Shown here: positions 34,615-43,124 of the stretch, piece after piece | Layout: every line of letters begins with the position of its first letter | How positions within the stretch are numbered: position 1 is the stretch's first letter | Source: Alphaproteobacteria bacterium | GTDB taxonomy: Bacteria > Pseudomonadota > Alphaproteobacteria > Reyranellales > Reyranellaceae | Reading direction: 5' to 3' | Length of the DNA: 53,662 nt | NCBI GenBank assembly: GCA_019235415.1 | Contig: JAFAKN010000179.1 | Location: 1 to 53,662, forward strand | Notes under the pieces: generated by a model | Database searches by the model: none | The model's input: the letters and a program-made list of their open reading frames with translations, nothing else | What the model was told of the DNA's origin: nothing | Made by a program: the position numbers and the translations under genes

Positions 34615-36874
34615 GGGTCGCGTCCCGACCCGAGACGAACTGCTGGCCTTCATCCGCGACAGCGCCACGCCTGTAGGGAAACGTGAGATCGCCCGCGCCT
34701 ACGGGCTCAAAGGCGACCAGCGCATCGAGCTCAAGGAGCTGCTGCGGGATCTGCGCGATACGGGCGACGTCGCACCCGATCGTGCCAAGACGTTTCGCGA
34801 TCCCGCGGCGCTGGCCGACGTCGCCGTCCTCGAGATTGTGAAGGTCGACGACGAAGGCCATCTGCTTGCCGTACCGCATCGCCACGACGAGCAGAAGGAC
34901 GGCCCACCGCCCCGCATCGAAATTGCACCGACCGGCAGCCGCGGCGGCCCGGCTCCGGCGGTCGGCGATCGCGTGCTGGCCAACCTCAAACGGCGCGGCA
35001 AGACCGTCTACGAGGCGCGCGTGATACGCCGCCTGGGCAGCGGGCCCAGGAAGATCCTCGGCCTCTACGAGGAGCCGGACGGCCGCGGCGGGCTCGGCAT
35101 GGTGACGCCGACCGATCGCAAGCTGCGCCAGAGCTTCGACGTACGCCCGACGGACAAGAACGGCGCCCGGCCCGGTGACATCGTGTGGGTCGAGGCGTCG
35201 GGCGGCGCGCTGTCGCGCCGGGCGCAGATCGTCGAGCGCGTCGGCGCGCTGAGCGATCCGCGCACCATCAGCCTGATCGCCATCGCCGCCAACGACATCC
35301 CGGTCGACTTCCCCGAGGCGGCCGTTGAGGAAGCCGAGCGGGCGCGCGCGGCGCCGCTGGGCCAACGTCTGGACCTGCGCGACACGCCGCTGGTCACGAT
35401 CGACGGCGAGGATGCGCGCGACTTCGACGACGCGGTGTTCGCCGAGCCGGACGCGGCGCATCCCGGAGGCTGGCGGCTGCTGGTCGCGATCGCCGACGTC
35501 GCCTGGTACGTGCGTCACGACAAGGCGCTCGACCGCGCCGCCTATCGCCGCGGCACCTCGGTGTATTTCCCCGACCGCGTCGTGCCGATGCTGCCCGAGG
35601 CGCTCAGCAACCATTGGTGCTCGCTGGTGCCGCATCACGATCGCCCGGTACTGGTCGCCGAGATGTGGATCGATGCGGCCGGCCATCTCAAGCGCCACCG
35701 CTTCCATCGCGCCATGATGCGCTCGGCAGCGCGGCTCACCTACACGCGCGTGCAGCAGGCCATCGACGGCAAGCCTGACCGCGAGATCGCGCCGCTGATG
35801 GAAAACGTCATCCGGCCGCTCTACGGCGCCTTCAAGGTGCTGCTGGCGGCGCGCGAGAAGCGCGGCGCGCTCGACCTCGACCTGCCGGAGCGCCAGGTCA
35901 GATTGGGCGAGGACGGCCTCATCGCCGAGATCGGCGTGCGCGAGCGTCTCGACAGCCATCGGCTGATCGAGGAGTTCATGGTGCTGGCTAACGTGGCCGC
36001 GGCACAGGCGCTCGAGCAGCGCCACGCGTCTTGTCTATACCGCGTGCACGATCAACCCGATGCCGCCAAGCTCCATGCCTTGCGCGAGTTCCTGGGCACC
36101 CTCGGTGTCAGCCTGCCTGCCGGCCCGCGCCTGCGGCCCGGCGACCTCAACCGGGTGCTGCACGCCGTCGAGGGCAAGCCGGTGGCGCGTCTGGTCAACG
36201 AGACCGTGCTGCGCAGCCAGAGCCAGGCGGTCTACAGCCCCGACAACCTCGGCCACTTCGGACTGGCGCTGGCGCGCTATGCCCATTTCACGTCACCGAT
36301 CCGCCGCTTTCCCGACCTGATCGTGCACCGCGCGCTGATCGCGGCCTACGGCCTGGGCGAAGGGGGGCTGCCCGACGCCGACAAAGGGCGCTTCACCGAG
36401 TTCGGCGAGCATCTGTCGATGTGCGAGCGCCGGGCGGTTGCCGCCGAACGCGGCGCCCTCGATCGCTACGTCGCGGCCTACATGGCCGCGCATGTCGGCG
36501 CGAGCTTTCCCGGCCGCGTGACCGGCGTCACGCGGTTCGGGCTGTTCGTCACCCTCGACGCCACGGGCGCCGACGGACTGATCCCGATCCGCTCGCTCGG
36601 CCAAGAATTCTTTCGCCACGACGAGGGCCGCCAGCTGCTGATCGGCGAGCGGACCGGCGAGACCTACGGCCTGGGCGACCGCCTGCGGCTGAAGCTGGTT
36701 GACGCCGACATCGCCACCGGTGGCCTGCTGTTCGAGATCGTAGAGGTGATCGAGCGGGTCGAGCGCCAGGCAACGCCCGGCGGCCGGCCGCCCGGCCACA
36801 GAACAGCGCTGCCGCGGCGTCCGGTCGCGCATCGCGACGGCGTTCGGGACAAACGGTCGCGAAGACGAAAGTAA
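34607..36874 (+). CDS. rnr: Ribonuclease R
   Basis: A 755-residue RNB-family 3'-5' exoribonuclease. An N-terminal helix-turn-helix-like part (KREIARAYGLKGDQRIELKE) and cold-shock domains come first; the RNB active-site cluster is DGEDARDFDDAVFAEPD at about 266-282; HFTSPIRRFPDLIVHRAL lies near the end of the RNB domain; an S1 domain follows (SFPGRVTGVTRFGLFVTLD, about 625-705) with a short basic tail. It degrades structured RNA. The ATG lies within the last codons of topA. Confidence 0.95.
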   Translation: MAKGRVPTRDELLAFIRDSATPVGKREIARAYGLKGDQRIELKELLRDLRDTGDVAPDRAKTFRDPAALADVAVLEIVKVDDEGHLLAVPHRHDEQKDGPPPRIEIAPTGSRGGPAPAVGDRVLANLKRRGKTVYEARVIRRLGSGPRKILGLYEEPDGRGGLGMVTPTDRKLRQSFDVRPTDKNGARPGDIVWVEASGGALSRRAQIVERVGALSDPRTISLIAIAANDIPVDFPEAAVEEAERARAAPLGQRLDLRDTPLVTIDGEDARDFDDAVFAEPDAAHPGGWRLLVAIADVAWYVRHDKALDRAAYRRGTSVYFPDRVVPMLPEALSNHWCSLVPHHDRPVLVAEMWIDAAGHLKRHRFHRAMMRSAARLTYTRVQQAIDGKPDREIAPLMENVIRPLYGAFKVLLAAREKRGALDLDLPERQVRLGEDGLIAEIGVRERLDSHRLIEEFMVLANVAAAQALEQRHASCLYRVHDQPDAAKLHALREFLGTLGVSLPAGPRLRPGDLNRVLHAVEGKPVARLVNETVLRSQSQAVYSPDNLGHFGLALARYAHFTSPIRRFPDLIVHRALIAAYGLGEGGLPDADKGRFTEFGEHLSMCERRAVAAERGALDRYVAAYMAAHVGASFPGRVTGVTRFGLFVTLDATGADGLIPIRSLGQEFFRHDEGRQLLIGERTGETYGLGDRLRLKLVDADIATGGLLFEIVEVIERVERQATPGGRPPGHRTALPRRPVAHRDGVRDKRSRRRK

Positions 36875-36896
36875 TTCGACGCCCCATCCTGTCGTC

Positions 36897-37301
36897 ATGG
36901 GCATGCCGACGGCACGGGTCGAATTCTGGACGGCGCTTTTGCGGGGCTGGCAGGGCAAGTGCCCGAGATGCGGCACCAGCGGTCTTTTTGGCAGCTATCT
37001 GAAGATGCGCAGCCATTGCCCGGCCTGCAACCTCCCGCTCGAACCGTATCGTGCCGACGATGCTCCGGCCTACTTCACCATCCTGGTCGTCGGCCACGTG
37101 ATCGTGCCGCTGGTGCTGGTGCTCGAGCGCTACGGCGACAATCCGCCTCTATGGTTTCATGCACTTTTATGGCTTCCCCTGTCGGTACTGCTTGCTCTCT
37201 ACCTGCTGCCTCACATAAAAGGCACAGTGATCGCGCTCCTGTGGGCGCATCGGATACCCGCTCCCAAACCAACAACCGGGGGCGTCGACTCTTCAGCCTG
37301 A
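36897..37301 (+). CDS. DUF983 family membrane protein
   Basis: A 134-residue protein with an N-terminal zinc-ribbon (KCPRCGTSGLFGSYL, then HCPACNLPLEPY) and two membrane helices (YFTILVVGHVIVPLVLVLE and FHALLWLPLSVLLALYLLP). This layout defines DUF983, found downstream of rnr in many alphaproteobacteria. Its role is not known. A second ATG six bases in is an alternative start. Confidence 0.88.
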   Translation: MGMPTARVEFWTALLRGWQGKCPRCGTSGLFGSYLKMRSHCPACNLPLEPYRADDAPAYFTILVVGHVIVPLVLVLERYGDNPPLWFHALLWLPLSVLLALYLLPHIKGTVIALLWAHRIPAPKPTTGGVDSSA

Positions 37302-37355
37302 AAGTGGCCGCCCGCCAGCGGCTTGTGCTATTGTTGTCGCCAGCTGGGTAAGGAC

Positions 37356-38933
37356 GTGCTGCTGATTCCATTTCTTCGATTGGCGGTTCCCCGCGGGGCC
37401 GCCGCACTGATCGCTGCGTCTCTGGTCGTCTCTTGCGCGACCTCGAGTGATCCGTCTCAGACGCCACAAGGCCAATCGGCGGCCACGGCCGCCGACGTCA
37501 ACATCGAACGCGTCGTCCTGCAGGCCTACCGGGCCATCGGCGACCGGCATCTCTACGAACCCAACTTCCGCGCTCTGTCGGCCGACAGCTACCGCGGCTT
37601 CGCCAGCCCCGATCCGGCGCTGGCGTTGGTGGCCTCCGATGGGCGCTACACCGTGATGCGCGATGGCCGGGAGGTGATCAGCCGCCCGACCCCAACCGAT
37701 CCAGCCGACGGCCGCGCCTGGGGAGCGATGCTGGCCGAGCTGATGGCCGGCTCGATGGACGCTTCGCCGGTGCTGCAGCAGACCGACCGGCAGGTGCTGA
37801 TCCGTGACGCTCTCACGGCGGCGACGCACGACCTCGACCGCAATACCCGCTATGCCGACCCCGAGGAGGCCCGCGACAACCGCTTCCAGCGCGACGGCGG
37901 CGGCGGCGTCGGCATCACGGTCGAACGGACCGACGACAAGAAGATCATCATCCGCGCGGTCCAGGCGGGCGCCCCGGCCGCCAAGGCGGGCGTCCAGGCG
38001 GGCGATCAGATCCTCGCCATCGACGGCGAATCGATGGTCGACCGCACGCTGAGCGACGTCGTCGAGCGCTTGCGCGGCGGCATCGGGACGCCGTTGGTGC
38101 TCACCGTGCTGCGCAATGGCGGGGCGGAGTACGCGCTTAGCATGAAGCGCGGCAAGATCATCCCGACCACGGTGACTTACGAACGGCGCGGCGACGTGGC
38201 GCTGATCCATCTCACCGGATTCAACAGCGCCACCACCGAGAGCCTCAAGGCGGCGATGGACAAAGCCCGCGCCGATCTCGGCCCCGGCATGGCCGGCGTC
38301 ATCATCGACATGCGCTCCAACCGCGGCGGACTTTTGGACCAAGCGCAAACCGTGTCCGAGCTGTTCATCGACGACGGCACGATCTTCTCGACTGCAGGCC
38401 GCCATCCCGACAGCCGGCGCGTTTACAAGAGCAGCGGCAGCAAGGCGAGCGACCTGCCGATTGTCGTGCTGATGAACGGCGGTTCGGCGTCGGCGGCGGA
38501 GATCGTCGCGGCTGCCCTGCAGGATCGCGGCCGCGCCCTCATCGTCGGCACCACCAGCTACGGCAAGGGCACGGTGCAAACCGTGGTGCGTCTCAGCAAC
38601 GAGGGCGAGCTGATCCTCACCTGGTCGCGGCTGCAGGCGCCGTCGGGCTACACTTGGAACGAGCTCGGCGTGCTGCCCAATGTCTGCACCTCGAAGGTGA
38701 CCGACGCCGATCATCTCGGCGCCGCCTCGCTCGACACCAGCCAGGGCACGCTGATGCGCTGGCACGCTTTGCGCAATCCGACGCACCAGGAGGTCGAGAC
38801 CTTGCGCAAGCTCTGCCCGCCTGGGGAGGGCAGCCCGGAAGCGGACGTCACGCTCGCTACACGCATCCTGCACGATCGGGCCCTCTACGCTCACGCCGTG
38901 CAGGCAGCGGGCCAGCAGGTGGCCGCGCACTGA
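37356..38933 (+). CDS. S41-family C-terminal processing protease, lipoprotein
   Basis: About 525 residues. A lipoprotein-type leader ends in LIAASLVVSC; an N-terminal helical part follows; a PDZ domain spans GGGVGITVERTDDKKIIIRA to VLTVLRNGG; the tail-specific protease core has HLTGFNSATTESLKAAMDKA, MRSNRGGLLDQAQTV, S379 in NGGSASAAEI and K404 in YGKGTVQT, the Ser-Lys dyad. CtpA-type enzymes trim envelope proteins. GTG at 37356 is my choice (AAGGA just before it), but TTG at 37323 keeps the same frame. The site next to rpmG is unusual for this family in my experience. Confidence 0.9.
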   Translation: MLLIPFLRLAVPRGAAALIAASLVVSCATSSDPSQTPQGQSAATAADVNIERVVLQAYRAIGDRHLYEPNFRALSADSYRGFASPDPALALVASDGRYTVMRDGREVISRPTPTDPADGRAWGAMLAELMAGSMDASPVLQQTDRQVLIRDALTAATHDLDRNTRYADPEEARDNRFQRDGGGGVGITVERTDDKKIIIRAVQAGAPAAKAGVQAGDQILAIDGESMVDRTLSDVVERLRGGIGTPLVLTVLRNGGAEYALSMKRGKIIPTTVTYERRGDVALIHLTGFNSATTESLKAAMDKARADLGPGMAGVIIDMRSNRGGLLDQAQTVSELFIDDGTIFSTAGRHPDSRRVYKSSGSKASDLPIVVLMNGGSASAAEIVAAALQDRGRALIVGTTSYGKGTVQTVVRLSNEGELILTWSRLQAPSGYTWNELGVLPNVCTSKVTDADHLGAASLDTSQGTLMRWHALRNPTHQEVETLRKLCPPGEGSPEADVTLATRILHDRALYAHAVQAAGQQVAAH

Positions 38934-38949
38934 AGCCGGTTCCGGCCGC

Positions 38950-38977
38950 TTGACACCGTCGGGATGGCGACTAGTTT
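38950..38977 (+). promoter_or_regulatory. Putative sigma-70-type promoter of rpmG
   Basis: TTGACA at 38950-38955, a 16-base spacer, and TAGTTT at 38972-38977, 45 bases before the rpmG ATG. The -35 is perfect and the -10 moderate. The position between the S41 gene stop and rpmG supports it. Confidence 0.5.
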
Positions 38978-39022
38978 GCGCCCTCCCGAGAATTCGCCCC
39001 ATCGGGGCAGAGGACAGAAGCC

Positions 39023-39190
39023 ATGGCCAAGCCGACCTCGATTCTGATCAAGATGATATCAAGCGCCGACACCGGGTACTTCTACGTGACCAAGAAGAAT
39101 CCGCGTACCAAGACCGAGAAGCTCGAGCTCAAGAAGTACGATCCGGTCGCGCGCAAGCACGTCGTGTTCAAGGAATCGAAGATCAAATAG
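39023..39190 (+). CDS. rpmG: 50S ribosomal protein L33
   Basis: A 55-residue protein beginning [20 protein letters not shown] and continuing [20 protein letters not shown], then [15 protein letters not shown]. This is the cysteine-free form of L33, so it needs no zinc. AGAGGA lies about ten bases before the ATG. It has its own promoter candidate and an intrinsic terminator. The position after rnr and DUF983 matches other alphaproteobacteria, apart from the inserted S41 gene. Confidence 0.95.
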   Translation: MAKPTSILIKMISSADTGYFYVTKKNPRTKTEKLELKKYDPVARKHVVFKESKIK

Positions 39191-39220
39191 CGCAGGCGCC
39201 TCGCGCGACGCGCCGCCAAA

Positions 39221-39243
39221 GCCGCCCTTCCGGGCGGCTTTTT
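39221..39243 (+). terminator. Intrinsic terminator of rpmG
   Basis: GCCGCCC, loop TTCC, GGGCGGC, then five T; a 7-bp all-GC stem with a classical tail, 30 bases after the rpmG stop. Two A before the stem can pair with the first T, which lengthens it. Confidence 0.9.
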
Positions 39244-39251
39244 CGTGCCGC

Positions 39252-39324
39252 TGTCATCCCGAAGCCGAAGGCCGAGGGGACTTTGAGGCCGCGCGAACGG
39301 TCCCTCGCTCCGCTCGGGATGACT
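39252..39324. repeat. Dispersed palindromic repeat, family A copy 5
   Basis: Starts TGTCATCCCGAAG and ends CTCGGGATGAC; inner arms are more diverged than in the other copies (GAGGGGACTTT against GGTCCCTCG). It lies between the rpmG terminator and the Rieske oxygenase stop, in a convergent interval. Confidence 0.85.
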
Positions 39325-39334
39325 GATCGCCCAC

Positions 39335-40270
39335 CTACTGCGGCGGGGCGAAGCACGGGAAGTTCTCGACGTACTTGAAGTATGTCGCGAGATGGCGGTC
39401 CGACGCGGTCAGCAGTCCGCGTCGGAAGCGCATGCTGCTCAGCACGGGGGCATCCTCGTCGTTCAGCCGTTCGGCCATCGCCAGCACGCCCGGCAGGCGC
39501 TCAGGCTGGTCCTTGGGCACGCCGACCACCAGGAACCCGCTCGACTTGCCGGGCTCGATCGGCGCGCCGCAGAACATCATGAACAGATCCGCGCCGCCCA
39601 TGCGCAGATGCTGGGCGAACACGTTGGTGCCGCTGATGCGTCCGTGCTGGCGATGGTAGGGGCTTTCGATGTCGAACTCGATGCCGCTCGCTTCGACCTG
39701 CAGCTCGGAGGGCATCGAGACGCGCGGGATACCGTGCAGGGTTTGCAGGTGCTGGAAGTCGACTCCATTGGAGACGGCGACCCAGGTGTCCCAGGACCGC
39801 CGGCCACGCTCGCGTACCTCGAAGGCGATGGTCGTTTCGTCGGCGTCGGGAATGCGGGGCGGGTCGCAGTCGGGGTGCTCGCCGTTGAACGCCCAGACCA
39901 GGCCCCAGGCCTCCTGCGTGGGATAGGTGAAGATCCGGGCGCCGGCCGGGACCTTGTCGCCGCTCGGGATATGCGCACAGCGGCCTGAGCCATCGAACGA
40001 CCAGTGATGGTAGGAGCAGCGCAAGCGCCCGTCGGCGATCTGCCCGACCGAAAGATCGGCCCCGAGATGCGGGCACCACGCGGTCTGGACTACCGCCCTG
40101 CCCCCGGGGTCGCGCCAGGCGACGACCCGACTGCCGAGAAAGTCGCGGCCGAGCGGCCGGTCGGATGCGAGTGCGGCAGACAGCGCAACCGGATACCAGC
40201 AACGATGATAGGCCGCCTCGGCGGCGGTTTGCTGCAGGCTGAGCCTGCTCTTGGAGGTGACAACTCCCAT
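39335..40270 (-). CDS. Rieske [2Fe-2S] ring-hydroxylating oxygenase-like protein
   Basis: A 311-residue protein. The Rieske cluster is bound by C66-P-H68 and C85-S-Y-H88; the mononuclear iron motif D171-x2-H174-x4-H179 (NGVDFQHLQTLHG) is exact. This is the size and order of single-component-type Rieske oxygenases such as those acting on aromatics, steroids or quaternary amines. It would need a reductase, not seen here. AGGAG lies six bases before the ATG at 40270. It is divergent from tetR with paired GGTACC sites between, and so is probably the tetR target. Confidence 0.88.
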   Translation of the reverse strand: MGVVTSKSRLSLQQTAAEAAYHRCWYPVALSAALASDRPLGRDFLGSRVVAWRDPGGRAVVQTAWCPHLGADLSVGQIADGRLRCSYHHWSFDGSGRCAHIPSGDKVPAGARIFTYPTQEAWGLVWAFNGEHPDCDPPRIPDADETTIAFEVRERGRRSWDTWVAVSNGVDFQHLQTLHGIPRVSMPSELQVEASGIEFDIESPYHRQHGRISGTNVFAQHLRMGGADLFMMFCGAPIEPGKSSGFLVVGVPKDQPERLPGVLAMAERLNDEDAPVLSSMRFRRGLLTASDRHLATYFKYVENFPCFAPPQ

Positions 40271-40290
40271 GGCGGACTCCTGGAGGAGAC

Positions 40291-40338
40291 GGTACCATCT
40301 GGTACCAATGCGAAGATGGTATGGTACCCTCCGGTACC
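40291..40338. promoter_or_regulatory. Double GGTACC-N4-GGTACC operator
   Basis: GGTACC occurs at 40291-40296, 40301-40306, 40323-40328 and 40333-40338. Each pair has a four-base spacer and is an inverted repeat; the pairs are centred 32 bases apart, close to three helical turns. They fill the gap between the divergent Rieske and tetR start codons. TetR proteins bind such short palindromes as dimers; two dimers could cooperate here. Confidence 0.8.
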
Positions 40339-40354
40339 GCGTCAAGAGGACATC

Positions 40355-41008
40355 GTGCGAAACCTGAAAGTCGTCCACCCTCGCCCGTCCCCGCTCGAAG
40401 CGCTCGAGCCGCGCCGCCGCGGCATCCTCGAAGCGGCCTACGGCGTGCTGTTGGAGCGTGGCTATGCCGGAGCCAACACGCTCGAGATCGCTCGCCGCGC
40501 CCGCGTCTCCAAGCGCGAGCTCTACGCGGAATTCGGCAACAAGAGCGGGCTCTTGCGCGCCCTGATCTCGGCGACCGCCGGCCGCATGCGCATCCCTCTC
40601 GCCGTCGAGCACGTGCTCGACGCCAACAGGCTGCGTTCCGTGTTGCGGCGCTACGGCACGACCGCTCTCACCGAGCTCACGCGGGCGCCGGTCTTGGCGC
40701 TCAACCGCCTGGCGATCGCCGAGGCCGGCCGCTCGAACGAGATGGGCCGCATCCTCGAGCAGGATGGACGTGAGCCCAACCGCCGGGCCTTGATCGAGCT
40801 CCTGGCCAAGGCGAAAGCCGCCGGCGTGCTGACGAGCGGCGAGCCGGAGACGATCGCGGGCCAGTTCTTCGCGTTGCTGATGGGCGACCTGATGATGCGC
40901 CTGCTGCTCGGCGTCATCGAGCCGCCTCCCGCCAAGGAAATCCGCCGACGGGCCGAGAGTGCGACGTCGGCGGTGCTGGCGCTATACGGAACGGCTAGCG
41001 GCCTCTAG
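40355..41008 (+). CDS. TetR-family transcriptional regulator
   Basis: A 217-residue regulator. The N-terminal helix-turn-helix (RRRGILEAAYGVLLERGYAG, then ANTLEIARRARVSKRELYAE) is standard TetR; the rest (TRAPVLALNRLAIAEAGRSN) resembles the C-terminal effector domain of the AefR-like type. The start is GTG at 40355 with AGAGGA four bases upstream. The operator directly precedes it, so it probably represses both itself and the Rieske gene. Its stop codon shares CTAG with the convergent TauD gene. Confidence 0.88.
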   Translation: MRNLKVVHPRPSPLEALEPRRRGILEAAYGVLLERGYAGANTLEIARRARVSKRELYAEFGNKSGLLRALISATAGRMRIPLAVEHVLDANRLRSVLRRYGTTALTELTRAPVLALNRLAIAEAGRSNEMGRILEQDGREPNRRALIELLAKAKAAGVLTSGEPETIAGQFFALLMGDLMMRLLLGVIEPPPAKEIRRRAESATSAVLALYGTASGL

Positions 41009-41838
41009 CGCGGCACGTCGCCCTGCAGCATGACGCGATAGAGGTAGCGGCGCTGATTCATGTCGTAGTCGCCGTTGGCCTTGTGCAGCAGGCAGCGGTT
41101 GTCCCACATCACGAGGTCGCCGGGCTGCCAGCGATGGCGATACTGGAACCGCTCGGCCGTGGCGTGGTCGAGCAAATCGTCGAGCAAGGGCAGCGCTTCC
41201 TTGTGGTCGAGGCCCAAAATGCCTTCGATGCGGATTGGGTTGATGTAGATCGACGGCACGCCGCTCTCGGGGTGCGTGCGCACCAAGGGATGCAGGACCG
41301 CGTTGGGAACGCGCTCCTGGTCGGCTTCGTTCAGCGCCATCAATTTCCGCGTGCTGTGGCTGCTCTGGTAGACGTGTATGCCCAGCAACAGCGCAATGCG
41401 ATCGCGCACGGCCGACGGCAAGGCCGTATACGCGGCGGCCAAGTTGGCGAACTGGGTATCGCCGCCTTCATCGGGCAGGTTGACGGCGTGCAGCACGGTT
41501 GCCTTGGGCGGTCGCGTGGCATTGGAATGGTCGGTGTGCCAGCCCTCGCCGGGAATGTACCGCCGGCCGTCGGGAAAGCGGTCCTCGTTGGAGATGTAGT
41601 GGATCTGCGGGCACTCGCTCAGCGCAAAGCGCGTGTTGTGCTGCGGGAAGACGGTGCCGAACAGCCCGACCGTTTCGAGCAGCTGCGCCGGCGTCAGCGC
41701 CTGGTTGCGCACGACCAGCACGCTCCGTTCGACGAAGGCGCGACGCATTGAATCGCGGTCTTCGGGAGCGACCGCTCCCGCAAAATCGATGCCCAGCACC
41801 TCGGCGCCGGTGTGCGAACTCAAGGGCCTGATTTCCAT
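41005..41838 (-). CDS. TauD/TfdA-family Fe(II)/2-oxoglutarate dioxygenase
   Basis: A 277-residue dioxygenase with H101 and D103 (PGEGWHTDHSN), distal H252 (CLLHKANGDYD) and R264 (MNQRRYLYRV). Family members include taurine and 2,4-D dioxygenases; the substrate here is unreadable. GAGG lies five bases before the ATG at 41838. It is convergent with tetR and divergent from the luciferase-like monooxygenase, across 157 bases that hold a 12-bp palindrome. Confidence 0.9.
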   Translation of the reverse strand: MEIRPLSSHTGAEVLGIDFAGAVAPEDRDSMRRAFVERSVLVVRNQALTPAQLLETVGLFGTVFPQHNTRFALSECPQIHYISNEDRFPDGRRYIPGEGWHTDHSNATRPPKATVLHAVNLPDEGGDTQFANLAAAYTALPSAVRDRIALLLGIHVYQSSHSTRKLMALNEADQERVPNAVLHPLVRTHPESGVPSIYINPIRIEGILGLDHKEALPLLDDLLDHATAERFQYRHRWQPGDLVMWDNRCLLHKANGDYDMNQRRYLYRVMLQGDVPR

Positions 41839-41878
41839 CGCTGCCTCGTCGGTTCCGTTCGCAAGCGTGGCATGCCTC

Positions 41879-41890
41879 GACAGGCCTGTC
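41879..41890. promoter_or_regulatory. GACAGGCCTGTC palindrome in a divergent promoter
   Basis: A perfect 12-bp palindrome between the start codons of the TauD and luciferase-like genes, 41 bases from the former. It could be an operator, but short palindromes also occur by chance in GC-rich DNA. Confidence 0.3.
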
Positions 41891-41995
41891 AGCGGTCGCA
41901 TACGACTCGCGCGCCGAGGCGCAGCCATGCGCGCTTGGGGCCTTGCGCGCCGCACACAATGGTAGTCGACTTCCTCGCCAAACCCGGAGGAAACG

Positions 41996-43102
41996 ATGCA
42001 GCTCGGATATTTCGCAATGCCGTCGCATCCGCCCGAGAGGCCGTTGAAGGACGGCCACGAATGGGACCTGCAAGTCGTCCGCTGGCTGGACGAGCTGGGC
42101 TTCGCGGAATGCTGGATCGGCGAGCACCATACAGCGCCTTGGGAGCCCCATCCCTCGCCCGACCTGCTGGTCGCCCAGGCCCTGATGCAGACCAAGAACA
42201 TCCGCCTCGGCCCGGGCGGCTTCCTGCTGCCCTACCACCACCCGGCCGAGCTCGCCAACCGCGTCGCAATGCTCGACCACATGGCGGGCGGCCGGTTGAA
42301 CTTCGGCGTCGCCGCGTCCGGCCTGCCGAGCGATTGGGCGATGTTCGACGTCGACGGAATGTCGGGCGTCAACCGCGACATGACGCGCGAGGCACTGGAG
42401 ATCATCCTGAAGCTTTGGATGGAACCCGGACCGTTCGAGTTCAAGGGCAAGTTCTGGAACGTCAACAAGCCGGGTGAAATGTTCGGCGTGCTGCGGCCGC
42501 ACCTAAAACCCTTGCAGGCGCCGCATCCGCCGATCGGCGTCGCCGGCCTGTCCAAGGGCTCGGACACGTTGAAGCTCGCGGGTGAAAAGGGCTTCCTGCC
42601 GATGAGCCTCAACCTCAACCCGGCCTATGTCGGCTCGCACTGGGAGGCGGTCGAGATCGGCGCGGCACGGACCGGCCGCACGCCCGACCGAAGCGAATGG
42701 CGCATGGTGCGCGAGGTGTTCGTGGCCGACAGCGATGCCGAGGCAATGCGGCTCTCCGCCGGTTCGTACATGGGCCGCATGATGCGTGAATACTTCCTGC
42801 CGCTGCTGGCCCAGTTCGGCTTCCTGGACTACCTCAAGCACGATCCTTCGGTTGCCGATTCGGACGTCACGCCGGACTACTGCGCGCACCACAACTGGAT
42901 CATCGGCTCGCCCACGACGGTTACCGAGAAGCTCGAGAAGATCTACGACGAGGTCGGCGGCTTCGGGCAGTTGCTGGTCTTTGGTTTCGACTATGCGGAC
43001 AACCCGCAGGCCTGGCGTCATTCACTCGAGCTGCTGGCCAAGGAGGTGCTGCCCAAGGTGCAGCATCTGAAGCCCTCGCCGGCCAAGCTGGCGGCTGAAT
43101 AG
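41996..43102 (+). CDS. LLM-class flavin-dependent oxidoreductase (luciferase-like monooxygenase)
   Basis: A 368-residue TIM-barrel protein. FAECWIGEHHTAPWEPHPSP, MLDHMAGGRLNFGVAASGLP and HHNWIIGSPTTVTEKLEKIY are typical of the bacterial luciferase-like group that uses reduced FMN or F420. Members oxidise alkanes, nitrilotriacetate, amides and other small molecules. GGAGG precedes the ATG at 41996 by six bases. It lies in the oxygenase cluster with Rieske and TauD genes. Confidence 0.9.
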   Translation: MQLGYFAMPSHPPERPLKDGHEWDLQVVRWLDELGFAECWIGEHHTAPWEPHPSPDLLVAQALMQTKNIRLGPGGFLLPYHHPAELANRVAMLDHMAGGRLNFGVAASGLPSDWAMFDVDGMSGVNRDMTREALEIILKLWMEPGPFEFKGKFWNVNKPGEMFGVLRPHLKPLQAPHPPIGVAGLSKGSDTLKLAGEKGFLPMSLNLNPAYVGSHWEAVEIGAARTGRTPDRSEWRMVREVFVADSDAEAMRLSAGSYMGRMMREYFLPLLAQFGFLDYLKHDPSVADSDVTPDYCAHHNWIIGSPTTVTEKLEKIYDEVGGFGQLLVFGFDYADNPQAWRHSLELLAKEVLPKVQHLKPSPAKLAAE

Positions 43103-43124
43103 GGTGAGGCGACGTCGCTCCTGG

